Below, one piece after another: positions 19,920 through 30,000 of a stretch of DNA of 64,000 bases. The notes beneath the pieces are model-generated. The model saw nothing but the letters and a program-made list of their open reading frames with translations. It searched no databases and was not told where the DNA came from. The first letter of the stretch is position 1. Every line of letters begins with the position of its first letter. The position numbers were made by a program, and so were the translations under genes. This DNA is from Pelagomonas calceolata (Eukaryota; Sar; Pelagophyceae; Pelagomonadales; Pelagomonadaceae), in the NCBI GenBank assembly GCA_918797485.1, contig CAKKNE010000001.1:5766001-5830000 (forward strand). The letters run 5' to 3'.

Positions 19920-21253
19920 ATGTCCAAGCTCGCCTTCGACTACAGCAAGTGGGACAACATCGAGATCAGCGACGACGAGGCCGACACGCATCCTAATATA
20001 GACAAGGCGAGTTGGTTCCGCATGAAGCATCGGAGCCGCGTCGAGCGCGAGGAGACGGAGAAGATGGAGAAGACGGCGATGGAGAAGGAGAACAAGGCCG
20101 ATTCGGAGAGAGAACGGGAGATCGTACGATTGCTGGCCGAAGTGCGGTCGGGCGGGGACGCGGCGGAGTACGAGGACGAGGACGCGCTCGTGGGCGAATT
20201 GGAGGAGGCGCGGGCCGGCGTGGCAAGCAACGTCGCGTCGCGTCGATGGCGTATGGGGGGCGTCGCCACCGCCGCGCGCCGTCGCCGCGTCGAGAGCGTC
20301 GCGTCGACGGCATGCCATGCGACTCGTCATACGCCATCGCCGCGGCGGGGAGAGTCTCGGCGACGGCGTGGAACGCTCACGAATCGCGAACGCAGGTCCG
20401 CGGCCGCGTCAAGGACCGGCTCGACAAGATCGACTTCATGGAGAAGAACAAGAAGTGGAACGTCGACAACTTGAGTCACACGGCCACGGATCGAACCATA
20501 CTGTCAGGTAAAGGGTCGTCGAAGGAGGACTTGGTGGGCGGGATGATGACCGGCACGAAATCCAATAAAGATGGGCCTGTGGGTCCTCAATCAGAAAAAG
20601 CGGCTGTCAATGCGTATGCGGACTTCGTGGATAAACATGAGCAAGTGCTTGAGGACTACCTCGCTACTACCGAGTTGGAGGATTGCAAAAAGAAGCTGCA
20701 CGAGCACGGCGGGACGCTGCTGCATGAGCATGCGCAATCTTATATACTCCTATCCTGTTTGGAGGACGAGATGAACGGCTTTCCCGACAAGATGAAACTC
20801 GCGTCGAGAAATAGCCAAGTGTTGTCTCATGTCACTGATCTGGCGGCGTCGCTGAACAGACATCCTAGGGATGTCGTGCTGCCCTTCTTTTCGCGTATTG
20901 AGGACCCCAGATATAGAAGCGGATTCGAAGAAGCGGTCCAGGACTTCATCGCCAAAATTCAGAAGCGGGCTATTGATAAGAGGAAAGAAATGGACGCCCA
21001 GGAACCAGTAGAGTTGTCGAGGGAAGAAAGGCTGGGCCCCGGCGGCCTGGACCCCGTCGAGGTCTTCGAGACGCTCCCAGAATCGATGCAGGAGGCCTTC
21101 GAGAAGAAGGACACGCAGATGCTCCAGGTTGCGTTAGAAGCGATGGAGCCGGAAGAGGCGAAGAAACACATGGACGCCTGCGAGGCGTCGGGGCTCTGGG
21201 TGCAGAACAATTCGTCTGAAGAGGCGACGGTCGTGGATGACGGGCTCGCCTAG
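19920..21253 (+). CDS. CDC37: Hsp90 co-chaperone Cdc37
   Basis: Two exons (19920-20219, 20396-21253), 385 residues. The N-terminus AFDYSKWDNIEISDDEADTH and HPNIDKASWFR is the diagnostic Cdc37 kinase-recognition segment, including the conserved Ser in the acidic motif that casein kinase 2 phosphorylates in other species. A coiled coil (residues 40-100) follows, then the Hsp90-binding helical domain and the C-terminal domain (LGPGGLDPVEVFETLPESMQ). Cdc37 delivers protein kinases to Hsp90 in the cytosol. Confidence 0.93.
20220..20395 (+). mobile_element. Introner-like intron in CDC37
   Basis: 176-bp phase-0 GT-AG intron (GTGGCA...GAACGCAG). It has CGTCGCGTCGATGGCGTATG on the left and TACGCCATCGCCGCGGC on the right, with internal GTCGCCGCGTCGA words. 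The downstream exon also starts GT. Confidence 0.82.
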
Positions 21254-21302
21254 GCGTACCCTTTGTATAAGATGACCTATCCGTTGGTTTTGTGGCGCGG
21301 CG

Positions 21303-21357
21303 GCGGCGACGGCGTGGGGGTTATCTTTGTTCGCGGCGACGGTGTTGGGGTTATCTT
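21303..21357. repeat. Two-copy 25-bp tandem repeat
   Basis: GCGGCGACGG(C/T)GT(G/T)GGGGTTATCTT at 21303-21327 and 21333-21357, period 30. The CGGCGACGGCGT core resembles the introner motif, so this may be a decayed fragment. Confidence 0.6.
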
Positions 21358-21398
21358 ATGCTCAGTCACGAGGTGGTTTAGCCGTCCGCGCGTACTTT

Positions 21399-21424
21399 CT
21401 AGTGTCTTTACACAGGCCGCTAGC
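21399..21424. promoter_or_regulatory. Spacer palindrome, copy 6
   Basis: CTAGTGTCTTTACACAGG followed by CCGCTAGC, 193 bp before the ATG at 21617. Confidence 0.65.
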
Positions 21425-21616
21425 TAATTACTATTTTTGCCTGGCCAAGTCTGCCTGGACCGAAGCGCGGTCCACGCGTCGTTCGTGCGTGATTACGCTT
21501 TAAGAATAGATAGGTCGACTCGGTGTAAAGGCTACTTTGCACTGTCGTGTCGCCAGAGACCTTGTTTTTCACTGTGCTGAGAAGAGGTAAAAAGCGCGTA
21601 TAAGCGGCTCGCGACG

Positions 21617-22923
21617 ATGGCCCCAGCGCTCAAATACTTGGCGCTTCTGTGGACGGCGTCGGCGCTCGTCGTGCGCGACGGCTCGGAGCTGAAAGCGGCC
21701 CTCGCGAACGGCGCGCCGGCGATCGAGCTCGCCGCGGACAGTTATCTTGGCGGCGAGCCCGCCGTCGTGGCGAACGCAGCGAGCGTCATCGACGGCAAGG
21801 GCTTCACCGTGTCCCAGGCGGGCGCGCGCCATTTCGTCGTCAACGGAACGAACGCCGCGCTCGAGCTCCGCGACCTCACGATCGCGGTGGTGGACGCGCC
21901 TACGGCCATCCCCACGTGCGCGCCGACGCCGGCGACGCGCGTTCCGGCACAATACGTCGAGCCGCTCGCGCTGACGGACGTGAAGGACGCCGGTCTGGTT
22001 CCTTGCGTCGCGCCGTTTTGTAGGGCGACACGACCTCTACTCCGCCTCCTGGCTTCAGCCTAGACGAGAAGTGGCCGTGGCTCATCTGCATAGTGATGGT
22101 CTTGCTAGGATGCCCTATCATAATGCATCGATCCATGGACTGTGAATACCAGGCCTTCGGGGGATTTTGCGTGATGTACTACGATCCTAGGCTGGGCGCT
22201 TGCATGTCAGCGGCGCACAACTCCCACTTCTTGTGTTTTTGCGTCGGCTGTTTCTTTGCTGTCGCGATATTCGCCGTGGGCCTCACCTCCAAGCATCGAG
22301 AGCTCAATTGCACGTGCGCCCTGCTTGGCGTCTTTGCGTTTTTTAACGGCGCGGTCCACTATGTACTGGGCGCCATTTTAGAGTGCCGGACGCCAAATAT
22401 GAGCCAAACTGTCATCTATGGCTTCATCCTGCTATACAGCCTCGTAACCTTCACCGCGTACGGGGGCTGGTGCTACAAGTTTATGGGAGAGAGCCCGGCC
22501 CTGAGTATCGCGCTAGGCATATTTGCCATCTTCTACGACGGTACTGCTACGTTTAAGGACGTGTTTGCCAACGACATGGACCCGCGGTACATTCAGTTAA
22601 CATATTTGTTCGAAAGCGGCACTCATCTCATGTTAGCTTTCCTCGCCGCGTTCCGATCGCAGGAGTTCGTGGAGAAGTTCCCCGACTTCCGGCCCCTCGT
22701 TTCTTTTGAGCTGGGCCTGGCCATGATATTCCCCTGTGCCGCCGTGTTGCTCGAGCACGGGTTGCATCGCAGCCGCTGCTGCAACGCCGCAAACGACGGG
22801 TTTGGCTGGTACTACAAGCACGGGGCCCACGTCCTGTACGACATCTCCATCGACATGGCGTTCCTGGTCACGGCGATCATCACGTCGAAGAAATTGCCCA
22901 AATTGCCCAAGAAGAACGACTGA
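21617..22923 (+). CDS. Putative secreted beta-helix domain joined to multi-pass membrane domain
   Basis: The first part (21617 to about 22000) begins with a signal peptide (LKYLALLWTASALVV) and repeats like a right-handed parallel beta-helix (IDGKGFTV, FVVNGTNAALELRDLTI), then a Pro/Thr linker. A second frame open from the TAG at 22021 to 22923 encodes about eight hydrophobic helices starting WPWLICIVMVLLG. It has no ATG before the first helix, which argues that the two parts are exons of one gene joined at an acceptor ending 22023. The donor is unclear (21998 would make a 26-bp intron). The membrane part has GTHLML and Cys-rich loops; family not recognised. Confidence 0.45.
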
Positions 22924-23045
22924 GCACTGACTGAACATAGCGAGCGTAAGCACACATGCACAGCACTAGGACACAAAATTCATTTCGGCCGAGTTATAAG
23001 GGGGATCAGGGGGCCGGGGGAGGAAACACTTGGTCTTTCTCGGAG

Positions 23046-24569
23046 TCAGGGCGAGGCGGGTCGGTAGTAGTAGTCGCCCGGCGGCAGCGGCTTGTAGCCC
23101 TCGAGGTCGCCGCCGCCGCCCCCTGCCTTTGCCCGGCCGCCGCCCGTCCTCGCCGGCGCAGCGCGGCCGCCGCCCGCCGGCGTGTCGAGGAAGCCCAGAC
23201 CGCCGCCGATGCCGCCCGGCGCCTCGGCCTCCGGCGCCTCGCCGTAGCCCGCGTAGGGGTTCGGCGGCGGCACGGGGTCGTACGGCGGCTTCTGGAACTG
23301 CGCGGGATCCGCGCCCTCGGCCATCATGCGCTCCATGTCCTCGTACGATAACGCATTCCTCTTTTCGAGGGCTTTGGGATCCAAGATCAGATGCAGGGCG
23401 TCGGCGAAGTGGTCCGAGCATTGCATGACCTCCGCGGTTCGCTGCGCATTTTGTTGACTGAGAGCCAACAGATCCGTCGCCTCCTGCTGCAATTTGCGCA
23501 ATTCCTCTGCTCTTTCAGCAAGGGTAGATGATAAATTCTCCCGTTGCGATTCCAACAAAGCCTCGCGCATCTTCACCTTCGACAGGCCCGACAAAAACAC
23601 CACATTGTGCCAGTGGCGAAAGGACGTGTAGATCTTGATCTTCATCATGCGCGTCATGATCTTCTTCAGCAAGTTGTATTGTTGCGTGAACTCGTCGCTC
23701 TTGCGCTTCCAGACCTTGAAGCTGAGCATCGACATGTTGCCCGTGAGCTTGGACAGGATCTTGATCATCATGTCCTTCTGCGCGCCCGTCGCTCTGTTAA
23801 ACGCGGCAGACGCCGCCTGGTTCTGGCGCTCTTCGGCGTCGTCCTTGTACTTCTTCGCGAGCCGCTCGAGCTCCTCCAATTCCTTGACCAATTGATCTTT
23901 CAGCTCGAGCTTCTTGATCAGCTCCCACTGCTGCGTCACGTAGCGCCACATGCCGAAGCCCTTGTTGAGGAACGAGTGCATCATCCTTTTCAAGATCTTG
24001 ATCATGAGCAGCTTCTGGAGCTTCGCGCCGAAGGTCTGCTTGTACCAGTGGCCCCAGAACAGCCGCACTTTCAGCGTCGATAACCTTGTAAGAATCTTCC
24101 AGATGAGCTTCTTCTGGGAGTCGGTAGCCGCCCCGAACGCCAGCGCGGCCGCTTCGTCGGCGCGCCGCTGCGCCTCCGCTTCCAATTCTTCAGTTTTCTT
24201 CTTGCACTCCTTCAGTTGCTTCTTGAGCTCGCGAATCCGCTCCCCAGCCCTCTTCTGGGCATCCTTGATCGTCACCGTGTGCCAGTGGTTCCAGGCCACG
24301 AAGTAGTTCATGTTGCCGAGCCTCCCAATGATTTTAGTCATCACTTTGCGCTTGTGGTCGTCCCGCAACGCCGCGAGCTTGGCCTTGAGGCGGTCGCGCT
24401 CCATGGCGCTCTCCTCGGCGTCGCGACAAAGTTCCGCGATCCAGTGGTCGTAGGCGGAGCGCTGCTTGTTGAGGTGGCCCTCGACCATCGCGACCGTCTT
24501 GTTCCTCACGGAGACATGGCCGGGCTCCCGCGCGTGCTGCTTCGCCATGCCCTTGGGCATGAGCGACAT
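23046..24569 (-). CDS. SFI1-like coiled-coil protein (centrin-binding repeats)
   Basis: 507 residues, single exon. Long helices carry recurrent FxxWxxW-type elements about every 85-100 residues (NYFVAWNHWHTVTI, VRLFWGHWYKQTF, GFGMWRYVTQQW, LSFKVWKRKSDEF, YTSFRHWHNVV), like the centrin-binding repeats of SFI1 and related centriole or basal-body fibre proteins. The tail is Gly/Pro-rich (PPYDPVPPPNPYAGYG). Probably a filament component of the basal body or centrosome. A short upstream ORF starting 24705 might be part of the gene, but no convincing splice was found. Confidence 0.6.
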   Translation of the reverse strand: MSLMPKGMAKQHAREPGHVSVRNKTVAMVEGHLNKQRSAYDHWIAELCRDAEESAMERDRLKAKLAALRDDHKRKVMTKIIGRLGNMNYFVAWNHWHTVTIKDAQKRAGERIRELKKQLKECKKKTEELEAEAQRRADEAAALAFGAATDSQKKLIWKILTRLSTLKVRLFWGHWYKQTFGAKLQKLLMIKILKRMMHSFLNKGFGMWRYVTQQWELIKKLELKDQLVKELEELERLAKKYKDDAEERQNQAASAAFNRATGAQKDMMIKILSKLTGNMSMLSFKVWKRKSDEFTQQYNLLKKIMTRMMKIKIYTSFRHWHNVVFLSGLSKVKMREALLESQRENLSSTLAERAEELRKLQQEATDLLALSQQNAQRTAEVMQCSDHFADALHLILDPKALEKRNALSYEDMERMMAEGADPAQFQKPPYDPVPPPNPYAGYGEAPEAEAPGGIGGGLGFLDTPAGGGRAAPARTGGGRAKAGGGGGDLEGYKPLPPGDYYYRPASP

Positions 24570-25358
24570 CTTGGCGTTGCTCGGGCGCGCCCTCGGGCGT
24601 CTTTACTGTGGCGGCGCCCTGGCCCTCCCCGGGCTGTTTCTCCTTGGGGCGCCGCCGGGGCTGCCTCTTTTTGCCGTATGTGCGGCCGCTGAACGACGGC
24701 GTCACGTAGCGCCGTGAATTGGCCCGGCCGGGCAGCTCCTCGATGCGATGGGGGCCGCGCTTTGCCGCCTCCTCTCTGCAGCGTTAGTTTTTCTAGCACG
24801 GACCCCTCTAGGGTTCATGTGCGCCTTTACGGCCCCGGCGCGGTCGCGGGGGCCGCGGAGAGGTCGCCGGACGGCCTCGGGCGGGTAGTTCTCGCGCGGG
24901 GGCGCCTCGGGCGGAAATAGGTGGGGTGGGGCTGCCCCTGAGGCTGCCCCGTGACCGACTTGCGCTGTGCGTCGGCGTCGTCCGCCGCCCGACTGCTCTC
25001 GGCCCAGAGAGGCGGCCCGCCTCGGCCTCGACTGGCGCCACGGTGCGCGCCTCTCGTAGCACGGCGCGAGCGCGCACGCGAGCTGGAGCACGCGGCCGGC
25101 CAGGACCGCTCGCGGCGGCGACCATCCAGGCGCCGCGGGCTAGAGGCATCCGCCGTCGCGCGTAAAACCCGATTTGTTTCGCAGCCGCCGCGCCGCTGCT
25201 CCAAAAAAGGAGCTAGAGCTGCCATAGAGACGTGGCAGGCAGTTGTTAGACACATTCTGTCACATATTTAGCAGACAAGCGTTTGAGCTAGCAAGCGCGG
25301 CACGCAGCGGCCGAAGCCAAGCCGCCGCTCTCTCTGAGCATAAACAGGGCAAAAAACA
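24570..25358. other. Divergent spacer, 789 bp
   Basis: GC-rich overlapping ORFs here have the composition of chance frames, and no gene is supported. A partial GAGCTAGCAAGCG word near 25284 resembles half of the spacer palindrome. It probably includes promoters for both flanking genes. Confidence 0.5.
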
Positions 25359-26954
25359 ATGGACAACCTTCAGTCCGTCGAGTGCGAGGGCGCCCTCCAA
25401 GCTGCGCTGAGCCCGGACGGCTCTTTAATATGCTTGGCCCGCGTCGGCGCGAACGGCGCCGCCGTCGTAAAGACGAGCTCGGCGTTTGTCGCGGAGATCG
25501 AGGGCACAGCGGCGCACAGCGTAGCGGCGGCGAGCTGGAGCCACGACGGGCTGAGGGTGGCCTGCGGCGGCGCGGCGCCCGCGCCGCCGCCCGGCACCGC
25601 GCCGCCGGCGCCCCGCTTGGGTTTCGTGACGTGCTCGACGGCTCTTACAGGTGCGAGAAGCTTCGCCACCCAGCGGCCGGCGCCGGTTTTATCATTAGAA
25701 TTCTCACCGGACGACACCAAACTAGCTCTGGCGAGAACGGACGGCTTTGTGGAAGTGGTGGACGGCACGACGGGTGATATCCTCCAACGATTGAGGTTGA
25801 GAGGTTTTGAGGAGCTGTACGACCATAGAGCTCCTTTCGCAGGGTGTACACCAGACAGACCCATACCACCGAGACCACCGACAACCCCGACGCCCTGTGT
25901 CGGTGTGGTCTGGACCCCACAATCCTCAAAACTCGTCGTAGCACGGGCGTCGGAAGCCACTATTTGTGATTTGAACATGGCGCCCTGCGCGCCCTTCGGC
26001 AACCCGGAGGCCTCGCTCCAGGAGCGTCAGATGGAAGACGAAGCCGCGGACGACGCGCAGACCGTCACGAGGTCCTTGAAATTATCGTGCGGGAGCTCGG
26101 CGCGGTCCGTGGCGACGACCACCACCGTTGGTGCTACTAATCAACATTTCGTGGCGGTCTGCGGCGGGTCTAGGGTCGTGTTAGCTCAACTGAATGAGTT
26201 GGCGATCGAAGTCAATGGTGATATCGTATTAGATCGCGCGTTAACGGATGGCAGTAAACCGTGGGTGTCGGCGTGCGCCGTGGCCTTCTGCAGCGGCATT
26301 AGATTAGTTGTTGGTGGTGAGTTAGCAGAAGCCCAGGGCGCCGTCGCGATCTTCGACTGTTCCAATGGCAATCCCCTCTCCACGCATAGGGCGAGAGCGC
26401 CCGTCTTATCACTCAGTGTTAGTGCAGATGGCAAGACCATGGCGGTGGGGGAGAAGAAGACCGCGCCACCGCCGCAACCGACCGTCGCAGACGCCCCGGC
26501 GCCGGCCCCGAAAGACCCAAAAATGTTCCAGTTTGGTAGTCAAGAGAATCTCCAGGCGCCGGCGGCGCCCGTGCCCGTCGAGGACGAGGGCCCGAATCTC
26601 CTGAAGCTCGTCTTAGACCAGCACGCCCAAAAACTAAAAAAGATTCTCGAGGATGAATTTTCTTCAATTGCTGCCGCGGCGGCGATCGCTCCGGCGCCCG
26701 CGCCGGACGCGATGGACACTTCTAGTGATCAGCCGTCACAACCGGCCGCTCAACAGGCCCTGGACCGGGCCAAGACGAAAATCGCGGAGACGTGCGAGCG
26801 CCACCAGGAGATGGTGCTGCAGTTGTTCCATGCCGAGCGCATGGTCCTCGAGTGGCGCGCGCACGGCTTCATGCAGGCGGGCGCCGAGGGCGAGGAGGAC
26901 GCGGCCGCCCCGGCGGCGGCCCCGCCGCCGGCGCCGGCGCCGGCGCAGCAGTAG
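25359..26954 (+). CDS. WD40 protein with C-terminal helix, possibly NEDD1-like
   Basis: 531 residues, single exon. Residues 1-370 read as a seven-bladed propeller: LSPDGSLICLARV, WSHDGLRVACGG, LEFSPDDTKLALARTDGFVEVVDGTTGDI, VWTPQSSKLVVAR, LSVSADGKTMAV. After an Ala/Pro linker comes a helix (ALDRAKTKIAETCERHQEM, then LQLFHAERMVLEWRAHGF). A propeller plus short C-terminal helix is the layout of the gamma-tubulin targeting factor NEDD1, but the match is only by architecture. Acidic and Ala/Pro low-complexity sequence ends the protein. Confidence 0.6.
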   Translation: MDNLQSVECEGALQAALSPDGSLICLARVGANGAAVVKTSSAFVAEIEGTAAHSVAAASWSHDGLRVACGGAAPAPPPGTAPPAPRLGFVTCSTALTGARSFATQRPAPVLSLEFSPDDTKLALARTDGFVEVVDGTTGDILQRLRLRGFEELYDHRAPFAGCTPDRPIPPRPPTTPTPCVGVVWTPQSSKLVVARASEATICDLNMAPCAPFGNPEASLQERQMEDEAADDAQTVTRSLKLSCGSSARSVATTTTVGATNQHFVAVCGGSRVVLAQLNELAIEVNGDIVLDRALTDGSKPWVSACAVAFCSGIRLVVGGELAEAQGAVAIFDCSNGNPLSTHRARAPVLSLSVSADGKTMAVGEKKTAPPPQPTVADAPAPAPKDPKMFQFGSQENLQAPAAPVPVEDEGPNLLKLVLDQHAQKLKKILEDEFSSIAAAAAIAPAPAPDAMDTSSDQPSQPAAQQALDRAKTKIAETCERHQEMVLQLFHAERMVLEWRAHGFMQAGAEGEEDAAAPAAAPPPAPAPAQQ

Positions 26955-27077
26955 AGTCTATTAAGAGCAGTTACTAGGAGTCGCGGACGAGGCCTAGGAT
27001 CGAGATCAGCCACGCCGTCGCCCCGTAGCAGTCACCACGGCGACAGTGACGCGCCACGGACGTCGGGGACTAGGTCA

Positions 27078-30000
27078 CTACGGTTCCCACGCGAAGATCG
27101 GCTCGCCGAAGGGACCCTTTTCCACAGTTGCTTCTTGCGCAGACGCGTTGCCGTAGACCTGACCTGCGGGACGCGAAGTGTGTGCGGGTGGCCGCCGTCG
27201 GCATGTGAATGGGCGTCGCGGCGACGGCGTGCCGCGAAGGCCAATAAAAAGGGGACGCCGGCAAAAACGGGGGCCCTTCACCGTCCCGCAGTGCCTTTCA
27301 TAGAGCTCCAGATCCTTTGAATACCATCGCCGCGCGAAGGCGTCCAGGGCCGCGCCGTGTGAACTAGGCCGCCCGCCATACAACTCAGAGTGGTTCGAGG
27401 GGTTGCGCTTCGGTAACGCACAAGTCGTATCGTTGCAGAACGGCGCAATCAACGCCGAGAAGCTCGTCGTCAATTCCGGAAAGCAGAGGAAGTTGATGTC
27501 GTCCTCGTGACCGTCCACCCACCACTCGAGAGGCCGGAAGACGCAGTGCGTCTTTTTATCCGGAGAAGCCTGAAAGTACTCGCAGTGTTGATCCAATCCA
27601 TCAACATCCGCCAAGATGGTAGAGAGGTTCTTGCCCATCAACCACCCATGACACGTGTTGCCCAACAAACGTTCGCCGCGCCACTCGCCGCCCTGCTGCT
27701 TGAAGGCTAGAGCTGAGACCAGACGTTCGCGCGGGTCCCTTAGTACCACATAACAAGGTTTCGATAGCCCGTCGCAGCGGTCGTCGTGGCCCAACACGAA
27801 CACTTTGTCCGTCTTCGTCGTCGCGTCTTGAATAGCTCTACCGGCCGTCTTGCCCGGGTGCATGAAAAATATTCGAGCCATACTCTTGACTTTTTTCCGA
27901 TCACAGTTGCGCTGGGCGCACATGAGTTCCAGCGACTTCTTTAACTGGAGATCGGTCACTTCCAGACCCGCCCTCAAAGCATGGGCGTGCAACGTATCCA
28001 AGACGTCCGCCGGTTCCTCCCAGGGTCGACAGGTCGCTTCTCCCACACCTGTTACTTCCACCCCCACCGTCTTGGGGAGGGTCACGCACCAGCCCGGTCT
28101 CGCGGAGCAGACTTTGAACGAAAGTTGTTTGAGCTCCTCCTGTGAGAGAGGCTCGCGCTTATCACTGAACCGCTGGGCGAACTCCCTTAGCTTACCCCGG
28201 GGCTCGTCCCAGGGCTTGACCTCCAGCACGTCGCCCTTATGTGTGATGGAGACGGCCGGCGCGACCGGCCTTATACACTCCCTCCTCTTACAGAACCAGC
28301 GCATCATGCGCGTCATCGACGCTTCTGCCGTCGTTTCATTCGCTTTAAAGCCGACACGATACGACCCGCGGAACATCTTCTCGACGCAGTCCGCCGGGTC
28401 CGACAGCGGCCCGCACGCGGCCGCGCCGACCGTGCCGTTGTCGTGGTCCCAGATGTCTAACGACAGCCTAGTATGCAATCTTTGCCCACATGTCGACGTC
28501 TCGCAGAAGTGCCTTCTTACCTCCATACCGGCCGCCAGGGCCGAGTCGACCGGTACGCCTTCTTTGATCAGTCGATCCTTCAGCAATTCGGCGCACCACT
28601 CCGGCGGCGACCAGAACTCGCACGTGGCTGTGGCTTCGAGGTCCTTCTCTCCCGTACTTACAAGTACTACAGCTTTTCTATCTTCTCGTAGCGTCTGCCT
28701 GGCACATCGCCGTCGTTTGCAGAACCAGCTCAGCATCTCCACACAGCTCTCCCGTTTGATGTCCTGGCCCTTTGCCGCTGCTGCTCGGGCGAACTGCTCG
28801 ATGGCGTCGGCGGGCTCCATCCACGGCTCTACGGTCAATGATCCTAACGGGTCCGCGCTCACCGTTAGATTAGTGGGTAAATCATATCTCGGGGCGGTGC
28901 CGTAGTGGCCGCAGGGCCTGAGCTTGCAGAGTGACGCATGCGTATCTTCGACGAAGCTGCGCGACACGGGCAGCCCCTGCTTGACTAAAGCCTGGGCTAC
29001 GCGCGACACGAAGCGCGCGGGCCCTTCGATGCCCGACACACCCCACACAGTAGCATTGCCCGGTTGGTTCGGCGGGATGATTCCTTCCTGGAAGCCCGCA
29101 ATCATTGCAGTACCGGATAGAGGTCTGCCAGACGGCCTTTGACCAGCGACCATGGTATATGACTCGTTCAAGGCATTCTCGTCGAAAGTTACATGCCCGG
29201 CGCTCGTCGCCGTCGCCGCGAAGCGTTCTATACTATCCGCAATATGCAATTCGTCGTCGGGAACGACCGCGTGGCCTATTTTTTTTACGACGACGACCGT
29301 CGCCCGCAAGTCATCGTTCGCTTTATCCAGGACTTCGCTGCCGTCATAGACCGGCAGCAGGTGGCCTCCCGCTGCATAGACGTAGTCATCAAGATAAGTA
29401 CTCTGTGTTTCGTTCTCCAACAGTAGCAGATATAAATACTTGAGGGTCTCGAAAACGTGAGGCGGCTGCTCGTCCCTCTTGTTGCCTATCTCAACATCGT
29501 CAATGGTCGCGAAGGCGCCTCCCTGTATACGTGATGAGGCGTTCAGTTTCCGGAATAGATCATATCCTAGTGAAGCGTAGTACGGGTCTTGGGTAGCGCG
29601 CCGCATGAAGAACAACGACGACGCCGTTTCTGGCCGTAAATCCCCCACGCGGCCCGTCGCCTGATCTAATGAAGGAGCGAGGCCCGTTTTTGTTTGCAAG
29701 GCTCTTTGTACACAAGTCGTCACCAAATCGCGCGCGATAGTTTTGACAGAATCAGGGTCGTGGACCGCCTGGGGCATGTAGCCCCAGTTAGTTCGTGCCA
29801 GAAACCCGGGCAACGCACAGGCCCGCTGGTGGAAGACGGGAGGCCCCCGCTCGCCTTGTAACATGTCTGCGGCTACCGTGCCGTTCTCGTCACTGACCAC
29901 GAAGGTTAACGACGCCACGGCCGCGCGAGCCGCAAGCCTTGACGCCTTGCGCGCTAATTCATCATTCGACTGGCGCCCGCGCGCGACTAAGGCAGCGTAG

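Noticed and set aside
24702-25255. Overlapping ORFs between the SFI1-like and WD40 genes
   Set aside because: All frames are open by chance in GC-rich DNA; residues are Arg/Pro/Ala-rich with no recognisable motif.
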